Assembly (NCBI RefSeq): GCF_041146395.1
Contig: NC_090989.1
Span: 219,512,843 to 219,576,842, forward strand
Length of the DNA stretch: 64,000 nucleotides
Reading direction: 5' to 3'
DNA from: Eulemur rufifrons
Taxonomy: Eukaryota > Chordata > Mammalia > Primates > Lemuridae
A program made the position numbers and the translations under genes. Shown here piece by piece: positions 1 to 11,885 of the stretch; within the stretch, counting starts at the first letter, position 1; every line of letters starts with the position of its first letter. The notes under the pieces are model-generated. The model saw only the letters and a program-made list of their open reading frames with translations, was not told where the DNA came from and did not search any database.

Positions 1-198
1 ATAAATCAAGATTTACTTATAAATTAAAAGAACATCTTAGAAAAACTATGATATATGACTTAATTCTTATGACAAAATTTCTTATGGATCACAGCTTATA
101 TGTAGAGCAAGTATACAGCCCCTTTATTTTGTCTTTGGTTAATCTTGTCTCTCTCCCAAGTTTTCACAGACTAGAAGAAAAAATTAACTTTGTGTTCT

Positions 199-625
199 AC
201 TATGATTTGGATATCTGGCCTGTTCAAACCTCATGTTGCAATTTAATCCCCAATGTTGGAGATGGGGCCTAATGGGAGGTGTTTGGGTTATGAGATCAGC
301 TTCCTCATGAATGGCTTGGTCATATCCTCACAGTAATGAGTGAGTTCTCACTCTGTTAGTTCCTGGGAGGACTGATTGTTGAAAAGAGTCTGGCACCTCT
401 TCCCTTCTCTCTCTTGCTTTTTGTCTCTTGCCATGTGATTTCTGCACAGGCAGCTCCCCTTCACCTTCCACCATGAGTGGAAACAGCCTGAAGCCCTCAT
501 CAGAAGCAGATGCTGGCACCAACATTCTTGCACAGCCTGCAGAACTGTGAGTCAAATAAGCCTATTATCTGTATAAATTACCCATCTTCAGGTATTCTTT
601 CATAGCAATACAAATGGACTAAGAT
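199..625 (+). mobile_element. MaLR LTR, MST-like, solo
   Basis: The sequence runs from TATGATTTGG through TGGGAGGTGTTTGGGTTATG, AGTGAGTTCTCACTCTGTTAG and CAGAAGCAGATGCTGG to TATAAATTACCC and GGACTAAGAT. This matches the mammalian MST/THE1-type MaLR LTR pattern from memory. No internal region is attached. The subfamily is not certain. Confidence 0.75.
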
Positions 626-2164
626 GCCTACCTTGTTTAAAATTCAATAATGACAATCCCTCTCTGAAGGAATGGCAGCCTCTCACATCCCAGTTAACCA
701 GCTGTAGACTTTAGCCTCTGATATCAACTGTCCCCCCTGTAAGCAAGAGACGTTAACCAGCAAGCAGAAGGACAGGAGGATACTAAGCCAGAGACCTCTA
801 TTTTTTTATTCTACAATGAACTTCCCCCTAATACACTCAAGAATTAATTAGAGTAGCCAGAGGAGGAAGAGGTAGAAGAAAAATTGAGAGACTAAGCTCT
901 TTTTATCTAGACAAATAGAGCAGTATTTAAAAGTAAATTATCAGATCAGACTAATAGTCACACCAGATGACACTAATAGTTAACATCTCCCTTCTTTAAG
1001 CTAAGTATAAGGATTCATCAAGTAAAATATATTATTTGTAGACACAATAAAGAAGCTGTATTCAGGGCCATCTTTGTATACAACCTGTGAAACCACACAA
1101 AGTCTCACACTCATAGGAGCCTCATATTTGGTTTGATGGTCTGTTCTCACCTTCTTGAAATTCCTAGTAATTTTTGAACAAGGACCACCACATTTTCATT
1201 TTTCACTGGCTCCACAAGTTAAGTAGCCATGCTTGACCATATTTTCTTTGTCCTTTCAAATGTGATTTCAATTTGTCTTCCCACTACTGACAAACCAGTT
1301 ACTAATTTTCTTTCTTTTTTTTATTTTTTTCTTTGGAAATTTAACATAAAAGACAATTTTTCTATGACCGTGTAGTGTTTTTGATATTTTTCTTCTATAG
1401 TAAGAGATTTATAAAGACAGAGTAGACAACTGAATGTGGAGAATCTAAAAGGAAGAAATACAGATACTAGATAAACCAGGACACAAATATTTATAATGAA
1501 AAAACTGAGGCATTTGAAATCAATAGCTGGTTTGCATTCTGCCAACACAAACTTTCCGGTGGTCACACTCTCCATGAAAATGGAACGACAATAATTGTTT
1601 CCAGTTAGAGACAAGAGACTGCAATTTTCCAATTTCCATTAGACTGGCCAAAACCAGTCTTCTTTCCAGATGGGTTGTTTGGTCAATGACTCACCAAGGG
1701 AATAGCTTGAGATTCTACAGACTCCACTGCTGGGGCATAAAAAAAAGTAAAATTCTTAATATGCAGATATATTCATGGCATTTTCATTTGCCTTTCTTTT
1801 TCTCATACCTAACATTTTGTATTCTACTCTGCTCCTTTTCACACTTTCCCTACTCCTATATTACATTCATTTGTAGTTACATATTCACCAAAAAGGACAG
1901 TCTATAAATAAGCTTTCTACTACATAAAAAAATGACACTATTAAATTTAATAATCTTCAGTGAGACAATAATATAAAGAATATAATATTAATGTATAACA
2001 AATTACTACATGTGAGAAATCTCATTACATTTATCTTTGCAGTAGCTGGAAATGATCTAATGTTTCTGATATTATAGGACACTACACAATACATTATCAT
2101 ATTAAAGGTTTCTTTGTTAGAAATGTGTTACAGCTTCTTATAGTGACAGCAGCTAAGACACTTT
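626..2164. other. AT-rich intergenic DNA, nothing recognised
   Basis: Neither strand shows an exon-like ORF or a repeat family I can name. A T-rich tract lies at 1311-1331. Confidence 0.6.
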
Positions 2165-2345
2165 AATATTTACTGGGTGCTTTCTATGTGCTAGATGCTG
2201 ATTCTCTCATTTAGTTTTCATCATGACCATCAATATCTTTATTTTACTGATGAACAAACCAAGATATAGAGAGGGTAAAAAACCTGGCCAATGCCTACAG
2301 TCAGTGAGTGGTTGGGCTGGGATGTGAATCACCCCAGCTTTGCTA
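2165..2345 (+). repeat. MIR SINE remnant
   Basis: Diverged match to the MIR pattern: TACTGGGTGCTTTCTATGTG, then CTCATTTAGTTTTCATCATG, TATTTTACTGATGAACAAAC and GAGTGGTTGGGCTGGGATGT. The order and spacing follow the MIR core. Confidence 0.7.
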
Positions 2346-2867
2346 ACACTGGATCAGGGTTGTGAAGACGCTGACCTCCTCTGAGTCAGTCTTCAGAGTC
2401 AAAAAGTAAACAGTGATAATAATTGTAAGAAGGCACATTGTGTATACATTGAAGGCAAAGAAAGAATTTGGAAGGCTACTTTGGCTACTCAGTCAATATC
2501 CTAGATCTTTACCACTGAAGTTAAGGCAAAAGGATCATTTACACAGGACTGCATCTTGGTTTCCAGGTAATAAAAGCCCTTTCTCTTCCTGTATTTCTGG
2601 CTCAGCCTGTAGTTGGTACACAAACTCCAGTCCAAGAATTTCTTCTCAGACTATTCCATCTTGTAAAGTCGTTTCAGTTTTGAGCTAAGAATTAGCTTAA
2701 ACCAGGTTTAATTACCACATACCTAGCATTTGGAAGCATTGATTTTTTTTCACCTTTTCTTAATTGATTTGATATTAGGTTTTCAGCTAATTTCTTACCT
2801 ATCTATTAAGTGGCAATCTGTTTACTCCATTGTATCTAATCATTATAACAATTTCGTATAGCAAGCT

Positions 2868-3035
2868 GTGGTAGTAGTAGTAGTGGTAGTAGTAGTATTT
2901 TACTGATGAAAAACTGTAGCTTAGAAAAGGCAATTACTATCTTTGGGGTCACTAAATAAGTGGTGGATGTTTATTGGAACTCACACCTCTCTGGCTTCCA
3001 AGTCACTATCCTGTGTACCACTCTGCTCCCATATT
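2868..3035 (+). repeat. MIR remnant with an internal GTA/GTG trinucleotide repeat
   Basis: A GTA-rich run at 2870-2898 (GTAGTAGTAGTAGTGGTAGT) leads into ATTTTACTGATGAAAAACTG and a diverged MIR 3' half (AAATAAGTGGTGGATG, TCTCTGGCTTCCAAGTCACT). Confidence 0.6.
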
Positions 3036-3295
3036 ATAGAAAACCCTTAGCAAAAATGTATAAATGTTTTTTCCTCTCCCCTTTCTTGGATAGTGATGTT
3101 TTATGACTCTTACAGAGAAAAAAAATCATGACTAATCCCAATCCCCAATTACTGAGTATGATCTTCTATACAATGTAGTTATGGTAATAAATTGAACATG
3201 CTTTGTCACCATCCCCCCAAAATATTTCCCAAGGTTTATTATCTATTTCTTGTGTTAAAATAATCAAAATAGGAGAACCATGACTTTCATTTTTA

Positions 3296-3643
<348 letters not shown>

Positions 3644-3829
3644 TCATTTTTAAAGTAATGATAATCTGTGAACTTTCATTGCCCCTCTGTGGAGAATATT
3701 GCAAACGGAGTTACATGGAATGGATAAAATATTATTAACCCACATATGGCAAATTGTGTTTCTTAAAAATGGCTGCAACAATATATCTGTTCTTCCTCAA
3801 ATTATTTAGAACCTTTCCACTTTCAATTT

Positions 3830-4200
3830 GAGAGGTGGAGTCTAATTATGCCCTCCTTGAAACTTAGTGGGCTTATGACTGGTTTATTACCAAAGGAATA
3901 TGGCATAATTTATGTATATGACTTCTGAGACTAGGTCACAGGAGGTGATGCAGCTTCTGCTTTGGTAGCTGGAACACTTATGTTGGAGACCTGGGCTGCT
4001 GCTTCAGCAGGCTTGCTTTCCTGAGGCTGCCATGCTGTGAGGAAGCTCAATCTAGTCTACTTGAAGAAGCTCCAAAATTATCATATAAAGATATGGCCAG
4101 AAATGACTGGCCACCCTTCATATGCTCCATCCCTCATTTTTCCAAATTCAGCCACCACCTGACTGCAATTGCAAGTAATTCCTCTAGCCAGAACCACCTG
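3830..4200 (+). mobile_element. MaLR LTR, old MLT1-like fragment
   Basis: GAGAGGTGGAGTCTAATTAT, GAATATGGCATAATTTATG, GAGACTAGGTCACAGGAGGT and GCCATGCTGTGAGGAAGCTC occur in the order seen in old MLT1 LTRs. The sequence is strongly diverged and the ends are vague. Confidence 0.5.
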
Positions 4201-5197
4201 TCAGGAAAAGAGAGGTTTGGACATATTTCCCTGCAGAGGTCTTGGTGACAGCAGAATGCTGGTTTCCTGGTCAACATGTGTGAGCAATGAGATGGTTGCT
4301 GTGATTCATTTTTTCCAGATTTTTATACCTTCACAACTTCTGTGTTTCTTGTCTAGTTCTAAACCTGGCTTCCCAATCTTCCACCATTCTTAGTCCCTTA
4401 CTCCAACACACACATATGCTTTCAGAAATTCTCTTTCATAAGAGCAAATCAGTTTCTCTTGCTTGCAACCAAGGAGCCAACTGATACTTCTGATGTTTCA
4501 GCTGATAGAGGTTGATTACTTTATACCAGCGCATTCACACAGTATCATATAGTTTCATTTCCAAGTAAAAGGATTAATCTAGAAAACCACTTAGCCATTG
4601 TTTTAGAACTGTATAAAATCCTTGGCTAAGTACCTAAATTATTTTCTCAAAGTGTGAGGTATCCTATGAGAGATAATTTTTTAATGTGTTTTATAGAATT
4701 AACTATGTTTCTATAAATTAAGAGACAACAGGTTGCAATTAGATATTATTAGATTTAAAAAAAACACATGTTATTCAATGAATAGAGAATGAAATAGCTT
4801 TTCTTAGATAATGTTCATACCTAGAGCTGTTTTTGTGTCATAATTAATACATAAATTAACAATATAACCCTCAGAACTGGGAAGTTATGAAAGTGTCATC
4901 TTTTGTTTGTGAATGGGGAAGAACTAAGGAATGAACACCAGACAGCAGGTGTAGGTAAGACTTGGTCTTAAAGAAGTTGTAGGAATAATGTTAGATTAGT
5001 GAGCCTTTAAACCTATTGTCCCAGTGAATGTAAGAGTGATGTTCCAAGGGACCAGAAGAGAGCTGTGTGCATGATGTTCACACAGTGCTCTCCGGATCTC
5101 TCTGGTGATAATTTGCTCTCAATCTGTCTCAGATCTGCATGGATCTTGTCCATGCCCATTGCTTCAAGAGCATTAAGCAATGATGTTCATTCACCCA

Positions 5198-5201
<4 letters not shown>
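4201..5201. other. Intergenic DNA ending in a 28-A tract; possible retrocopy 3' end
   Basis: No repeat family recognised. 4900-5201 is somewhat more GC-rich than its surroundings and leads directly into the pure A tract, as a retroposed RNA would. Confidence 0.4.

Positions 5202-5229
<28 letters not shown>
5202..5229. repeat. Homopolymer A tract (about 28 A)
   Basis: An uninterrupted run of A follows TTCACCCATCT. No Alu, L1 3' end or other known retroposon body precedes it. Confidence 0.9.
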
Positions 5230-5231
<2 letters not shown>

Positions 5232-5839
5232 ACTAAAAATAAAATGCCACCTGTCAATTGGGGCTAATTTGAAGCAGTAGAATCACTCTATCCCTAAAGG
5301 ATCTTACCAGAAGTGTGCCAGTCCCCAATATAAAGCAACTTTGCTGATGAAGTTTTGGCCATAATAGCTTCTCCAGAATGGATCCTTTCCGCAACATGCT
5401 GGAGTGACCCAGAAAAGAGAACCAAAGAGATATTTGGCATTTGAGTACAATCGCTGATGCCCACCCACCAAATGCCTTAGAAGTAAAAAATGAGCACTTT
5501 GAGGTAACATATAATAGCAAAAGCTATCATTTGTTGTCATAATTTCCCTTAGTGCCAGATACTTTGCCAGAAAATAGCAATACAAGGAAAAGTCAGAAAA
5601 GAAAAAAAAAAAAAGAAATGAAGAAAATAAATAATTTCTGCCAAGTATGCTATGTTCTGGAGGAGGTGACTAACATTAACTAAGAAATCATTAAATGTTT
5701 AATTACCACCCTGGTATGACTATTATGCAGAGGTATTTAGTGTTAAAAAAATGCCTATTGGGGCATTTGATCCAGTATTTGTAGGATTAGTAAAGTTAAC
5801 AAGGATAAGATGAAAAAAAATAGTGTTTAGGCTGGGGAA
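5230..5839. other. Intergenic DNA, not recognised
   Basis: Moderately GC-balanced sequence with two overlapping minus-strand open frames of about 90 codons near 5254-5585. Their translations match no protein I recognise, and neither has exon-like borders. Confidence 0.4.
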
Positions 5840-6046
5840 GTACAAAGCCTTTGTAGCAGGAGAAAGTGTAGAAATAAGTAGGGATTGTAGGAGACCAATG
5901 TAGGTGGAACACAGAAAGTGCCAGAGATCATGCTGTCCAAAAAAGATGCAGAGCTGGTGGAAATCAAGCCATGCCAAATTTTATTTGTCTCCTTAAGAAG
6001 CTTAGCCTTTGTTCTAAAAGCAATGGAAAGCCATTGAAGGAGTTTT

Positions 6047-6077
<31 letters not shown>

Positions 6078-6125
6078 TGTGGTAGGGGTTATGGTGATGA
6101 TCAGATTTACATTTTGATAAGGTGA
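5840..6125 (+). repeat. L2 LINE remnant
   Basis: AGTAGGGATTGTAGGAGACC, TTAAGAAGCTTAGCCTTTGT, GCAATGGAAAGCCATTGAAG and GATGATCAGATTTACATTTT follow an old L2-type pattern. It is interrupted by a GT microsatellite. Confidence 0.55.
6050..6077. repeat. GT dinucleotide microsatellite
   Basis: About 13 uninterrupted TG/GT units. Confidence 0.95.
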
Positions 6126-8224
6126 GCATTTATATATTTTCTTTTTAATATTTTGTATAATTGTGCCATTATGATTTTATGAAAAAGAGTGCAAAGTGGA
6201 AAAAATGAAATGCAGCTTCCAGTGGTAAGAAGCATGGAACTCATAAACTTAATCCAATGGAAATCAAAATCCTTAATTTAGTCCAAAGTAACACATCTTT
6301 GAGTTCAACCACATTCTTGTAGAGCTAAAAACAGTTGAGTCTGTGTTCAATTCTGATAATAAACATAGAATTAAAGAATGTGTGAAAAATATGTAACTAC
6401 AGATAAGCATTAAATGCATGACGATGGTTGGTTGTCTATGAGGATGGAGAAAAAAGGGAGTGAGATATGAGGATAAGAATAGATAAACAAAAGTCCTGTA
6501 ACTCATATGGAGAATAATTAGGGATATTTTTATAACAGAATTAGCTCTATAGGATTAGATCCTTTCCAAGTACAGTAAGTATAATATATTGTTTGAGTTT
6601 CCCCTCATTGAATGATACAGAACACAAAATGGGTGAAAATCTTATGTGCCCTAATTTTGAGTGAGGAGTCCTAGAAGGTACAGTGATTTCTAACCTTGAA
6701 ATTCTGATCAAACCAATTAATTAATTCCTCTGAATCTCAGTTTCCTCATATATAAAATAAAGATAATAATCCTTCCCCACTTCTAGGATAACTAGAACTA
6801 GTATCTGAAAGGCTTTGAAAATATTACAGATACAGTTTTCCCAGGTATCCAAATAGAAGAGTTATCATTATATGTGTGTGATTTTTAAAAATGTATTTAA
6901 AATCTTCAATTTTCATTTATTATTGTAGGGGCATAGTCTCAGAAACTGATGATAAAGGGGTAAAAAAAGTTGTACAACTATGAGAAGAGATATTAAGCCT
7001 CGAGGAAATTAATGATTCTAATTAGGAAATAATCTTATGTTCCTAATTAATATAAATATAATCTCAGTGTTTATTCCATGTTTACGTAAAATAGAAATAT
7101 TAGTAGGTATTCATTTCATAATGAAGTATAAAGTAGATCAAGTGACTGGACTGTATAATTATTACAATATTTTCCAAAACTTTTATCTTTTCCTAATTAA
7201 CAACATACATACCAGCTGAAAATCAGGTCCACTGTTGCCAAACATTCTGTCTGAAATGGACTCTGAGCCTGAGAAACGTTTTGAATATTTTGGGAGAAGA
7301 TCTGGATGTATGGTGGTAAACACTGTTAGTTTTGTACTGATTCTTCCTGCCTTGAGTTCAGACATGGTATCTGGAGTTTTGGCAGTCACTTTGAGACCAT
7401 GAGATAACCAACATAAGGGAAATACCAAAATATCCCAGGATTTCCTGATGTCATTCAATCTCTAAGCCCATACAAGCATCATTCTTCCCTTGAATTTTTT
7501 GGTGGAAAAAATTTTATTTATTTAGCCAGTATTAATCATCTTTTCTGTTACTTACAGAGGACCACAAAGTGAATCTATACCTACATAGAAATTGTCTCTG
7601 TTCATTCTCCATTAAGCATAGAGGAACAAGGAGATGAGAGGCAGAAGGGAGTCAAAGCGACTGCTGTTTGAAGAGCTTAACCTAGAAACTCTGTGGACAG
7701 AGGTGTTACCTAAGGTATCACATAGAATAAGAGCAGAGGTGGGTCATTGTAATGGATATGTAATTTGTTATGTAATAAGAAAAACAAACAAATGAGGATA
7801 GATAAAACTAACAAAGAAGCAAGAAGCAAGTGGTTTGTGAGACATTTTAGACATTGGTAGAGCACATGTGTGCTAAGTCTAAACAGAAAGAGCTGAAAGA
7901 CAAATTATTAATATATGGGGCAGGCATGGTTTTGCAGTGTTAAGTATTTTCTCTTATGTACTGTTTCTAGATTTGTGTAGATTGCTGTGGATGTGATTAC
8001 TATTTTGTCAAAGAGATTTATCATTGACAGCATAACGCTCCTATACATCCATGCCAAAACCAACAAGTAATCTGTGTGTGTGTGTGTGTGTGTGTGTTCG
8101 CATGTGTGTGCATGTGTGTATGAGTGTGTGTTAACAAAATCACCTTAGGCTTGAAAAAAATCATGCATCAGGCAAAAATGGTAGGATAAAAAGTTTTTCT
8201 GCAAATGTAAACCGTTGACTACCT
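6126..8224. other. AT-rich intergenic DNA with a GT microsatellite
   Basis: A short MIR-like core is possible at 6685-6800 (CTCTGAATCTCAGTTTCCTC). A GT repeat lies at 8073-8097, followed by imperfect GTGT runs to 8132. Nothing else is recognised. Confidence 0.5.
8073..8132. repeat. Compound GT microsatellite
   Basis: About 12 pure TG units, then interrupted GTGTGTGCATGTGTG-type units to about 8132. Confidence 0.9.
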
Positions 8225-8510
8225 GCTTGCTATGTTTGTTCATTCATTAATGTACTTAAAATTGTAGTATATGTTACCTGCCAGGAACTAGGTGAGGTAC
8301 TGGAAACATAGAAGTGAATAAAACAAATACACCCCCTACCCTTAGGAAACCTAAATTAGAATAAGGATAACTGATCAGGAAATTATAATACAATATAATG
8401 GGAGTACATAGGAGGAAGATCTAACCCAGATTTGGGGTGTCAAAGAAGACTTTTTGGAAGAACTAATGTCTTAACACAGAAAGGCAAATGGAAGGAATGA
8501 AGACTTTCCC
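8225..8510 (+). repeat. L2 LINE remnant
   Basis: TTGTTCATTCATTAATGTAC, CCTGCCAGGAACTAGGTGAG, GAAGTGAATAAAACAAATAC and CTTAGGAAACCTAAATTAG follow the well-known L2 3' pattern. Confidence 0.65.
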
Positions 8511-9009
8511 TAGAGTTTAACCATTTTATGTGCAGGATTGTCACAAGTTGAATCCACACAGCAATTCACCAAGAGAAACATCTCACGTACAGGGAAAACC
8601 TTTAGCATCACGTGTAATTTTAATATCTTGTTATAAAACCTAAGACTATAGTCTGTTTCTTCCTCTTTTTCTCCCAAATCTTGACAATAAATACATTCAT
8701 TTCTAATAGTTGACATTTACACCTCTCAAGTATTTTTCTTTTAAATCTGGCCATTAAAGAAAAATAATGCTATCAAAAAAGAAAATTTACAATATAAAAT
8801 TGTCTTTCATGGCCTTGTTTATTAGAGTCACCAAAAAGAAGTCACTGTATCTGTAAGCAAAAGAGAACATTTTGATTTTTACTTTTTGGCTACTTACTAT
8901 AATGTTATAATATCCTGTCACAGGACCTGCATCTGAAGCAGGTTCTGATTCAGCCTCATTCCTTCCTCACACTTTCTTCCCATAACTTTTGTGAAGTGCA
9001 CCTGGGTTC

Positions 9010-9160
9010 AGAAGGCCTGTGGTTAAATTTCTGTTCATTCCTTCGCTTAGTGTGTGAACTTGGACAAGTCAAGTGAAATATCCGGGAGCTTTGGATTCCT
9101 CATTTGTGTAAAGCAGATAAAACACCTCCCTCCCAGGTGTATTTGAGGGCTCAATAAATT
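9010..9160 (+). repeat. MIR SINE remnant
   Basis: TGTGTGAACTTGGACAAGTC, then GGATTCCTCATTTGTGTAAA and GTGTATTTGAGGGCTCAATA form the typical MIR core and tail. Confidence 0.65.
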
Positions 9161-9414
9161 ATTTTTAAAAAAGCATCTAAGAATAGTTCTTAATTTTCAA
9201 TACCCAAATTAATTCATTCAATCATTCAACAGACGAAATACCACTAATCCCTCAGGTTTTCTCCATTTTGTAACTTTTCCTGATTCCATTAATCTCTCTT
9301 GTTTTATCAAAGTATTGCATATGTGTCTGTATTATATGATCATTATTACATTACACTATCATTTTCTGCATGGTTCTTTCTCTCTGGATATATTATAAGC
9401 TTCAGACGTAGAGA

Positions 9415-10840
9415 ACTATTTTTAATAGACTTTATAGAGCAGTTTTAGATTTACAGAAAAATTGCACAGGAAGTGCAGAGAGTTTTCATACACCCCTTCT
9501 CTCTCTCCCTCGTTGATATCTTGCATTGATATCCCTTACTGATATCTTGCATTGGTTGGTACATTTCTTATAATTGACAAACCATTATTGATGCATTATT
9601 ATTAAAGAAAATCCATAGTTTGCAGCACTCTTTGTGTTGTACAGTTCTATAGGTTTTGATAAATGAGTAATGTTATACATCCCCCATCACAGTATCATAC
9701 AGAATAGTTTCAATGACCTAACAATGTTCTGTTCACCTATTCAACCATTCCCCCTCCTAGCCCTTGGCAACCACTGATCTTTTTACTGTCACCATACTTT
9801 TGCCATTTTCAGAATGTCATATAGGTGGAATCATACAGTATGTAGTTTTTTTAGACTGCCTCTTTCACTCAGAAATTTGTGTTTAGGATTCTTCCTTATC
9901 TTTTTATGGTTTGATAGCTCCTTTCTTTTTGTCATTGAATAATATACCATTATACGAATCCCCAGTTTGCATATTCACTCACCTTTTGAAAGACTTCTAT
10001 GTTGTTACCAAGTTTTGGAAGTTGTGAATAATCCTGCTCTAATCATTTTAATTTAATTTAATTTTTTGAGACAAAGTCTTGCCCTTTCACCCCAGATAGG
10101 GTACAGTGGAGTCATCATAGCTCACAGCAACCTCAAACTCCTGGGCTCAAGCAATCCTCCTGCCTCTGTCTCCCAAGTAGCTGGGACTATAGGAGAGCAC
10201 CACTGAGCCTGGCTAATTTTTCTATTTTTAGTAGAGATGGGGTCTCACTTGCTCAGACTGGTCTGGAACTCCTGAGCTCAAGGGATCCTCCCACCTCAGC
10301 CTCCCAGAGTGCTAGGATTACAGGTGTGAGCCACCACACCCAGCCTGTTCTAATCATTTATGTGCAGGTTTTTGTGGGCATGAATTTTCAACTCATTTGG
10401 GTAAATACCTATTAATAGAACTGTGATTGCTGGATCACATAGTAAGAATATGCTTAACTTTGTAAAAAAAAAACTGCCAAACCATCTATTTTCCAAAGTG
10501 TCCATGCCATTTTGCATTTCTACAAGTAATGAATGAGAGTTCATGTTGCTTGACTTGGAATGAATTTTAGCCATTCTAATAGATATGTAGTGGTATCTCA
10601 ATATTTTAATTTATAATTCCTTGATGACATAGGATGTTAAACATCTTTTTGTATGCATATTTTCTATATTTGTATCTGTTTTGGTGAGGTTGGTAAGGTA
10701 CCTGTTCACATCTTTTGTTTATTTTTTAATTGGGTTGAGTCTTAAGAGTTTTTTGTATATTTTGTATACCAGTTCTCTATCAAATATTTGTTTTTCAAAG
10801 ATTTTCTCAAGTCTATAGCTTTGAGCCTAGGGTTAGGTGA
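9415..10840 (-). mobile_element. L1 (L1M-type) 3' region, split by an Alu
   Basis: Antisense to L1 3' UTR and ORF2 end: GTTTTAGATTTACAGAAAAATTG-like start, GGTGGAATCATACAGTATGT, TTTTCAACTCATTTGGGTAA, GATTGCTGGATCACATAGTA and TTGTATATTTTGTATACC occur in the usual order. The Alu at 10049-10348 interrupts it. No open reading frame survives. Confidence 0.85.
10049..10348 (-). mobile_element. Alu SINE inside an L1
   Basis: Reverse-strand Alu from TTTTTTGAGACAAAGTCTTG to GAGCCACCACACCCAGCC. An 11-base target duplication, TCTAATCATTT, flanks it (10038-10048 and 10349-10359), so it landed in the older L1. Confidence 0.92.
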
Positions 10841-11250
10841 AGAGTTTGTAGATGTAACATCAAAAGCATAATTTATGAAAGGAAAAAATTAATAAAGTGG
10901 ACCTCATTAAAATTTTGAACTTTTACTCTGCAAAATATCCTGTTAAGAAGATGAAAAGATAAATGACAGGCTAAGAAAAAATATTTGCAAACTACCTATG
11001 TGACAAAGGACTAACATGTAGAATATATAAAGAATTCTCTAGAGTCAACGACAAAAAATAAACAATGCTAAAATACAAAATAGTGACAACACTAAATGAT
11101 GGCGAGGGTGTGGAGGAAACTGGACCACTGTTAAATTTATGGTAGGAAAGTGGATTGGTATTACCATTCTGGAAAAAAATCGGCAGTTTCTTAGAAAGAC
11201 TAAACGTGCAATCACTATCAAACAAACAAGAGGAGTTTTCACTGATGTTG
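10841..11250 (+). mobile_element. L1 ORF2 3' fragment, opposite orientation to its neighbour
   Basis: AAGTGGACCTCATTAAAATT, TCTGCAAAATATCCTGTTAA, GACAAAGGACTAACATGTAG and TGGCGAGGGTGTGGAGGAAA are sense L1 ORF2 C-terminal sequence. An internal part seems deleted before AAAATAGTGACAAC. Confidence 0.75.
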
Positions 11251-11521
11251 TCATGTCATCTTTATACTAGTTCATGAAATATAGCCTATGTCAAATTGTC
11301 ATAATGTTAGTGCAATAAATTCTTATTATACAGAGATACTCTCTCAATAATCTGTAACTAGACAATAAAATGTAGAGTCCATTTTCTAAATCTGAAAATA
11401 TTTTCTTGAATTCAGTCACTAAATAATTGTAATTTAGAATTCAAGCTCCTGTTCCTTGATGTCAAATTAAGCCATGAGTTACACATAAAAGAAAATCAAA
11501 ACAGAAGAGCCAATGACACAC
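11251..11521. other. Immediate 3' flank of ANXA1
   Basis: AT-rich sequence between the L1 fragment and the ANXA1 polyadenylation region. No repeat recognised. Confidence 0.6.
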
Positions 11522-11828
11522 GAATTGTCTTATAACATTATTTTATTTTCAGCTACATAGACATCTTCCTCAAGTAATGTTACTAGAACAACTTGTTTAT
11601 GGGGTTTTATGGTTTGGGGTAAACATGTTTTTATAAAAACTAGCTCATCTCTATTACACAGAGTTGTGATATAAAAATGATTTACAGGCTGTATTTTTCA
11701 GAAATCTGGTAGCTAGACTGTAATCCTGCTGAAGAAACTTTCCTATTAAGCCTATGTTATAGAAAAAAGGGTATAATTAAAATAATTAAAATATCTTATC
11801 ATAATGCTTGAGACCAGGAAAGGAATGT
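11522..11828 (-). other. ANXA1: ANXA1 3' UTR
   Basis: About 300 bases follow the stop. The minus-strand sequence matches the human ANXA1 3' UTR as I recall it, including a stretch on pausing at CTTCAGCAGGATTACAGT and the GATGTCTATGTAGCTGAAAA run just before the polyadenylation signal. The cleavage point is inferred. Confidence 0.8.
11542..11547 (-). terminator. ANXA1 polyadenylation signal AATAAA
   Basis: Canonical AATAAA on the minus strand, about 285 bases past the stop codon and immediately after the conserved TAGCTGAAAATAAAAT context. Cleavage is expected 10-25 bases further on, near 11522-11530. Confidence 0.85.
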
Positions 11829-11885
11829 TTAGTTTCCTCCACAAAGAGCCACCAGGATTTTTTCATAATCTCCCTTGGTTTCATC
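11829..11885 (-). CDS. ANXA1: ANXA1 exon 13, coding part (codons 329-346 and stop)
   Basis: 57 bases after acceptor CAACAG. It encodes [18 protein letters not shown] and then TAA at 11831-11829. Glu330 completes the repeat 4 calcium site, and Cys343 and the family's usual C-terminus are intact. Confidence 0.96.
   Translation of the reverse strand, partial: DETKGDYEKILVALCGGN

Noticed and set aside
5254..5585. Minus-strand 88- and 93-codon frames as a possible retrogene
   Set aside because: No family resemblance found and no poly-A on the matching side; left as unassigned DNA.
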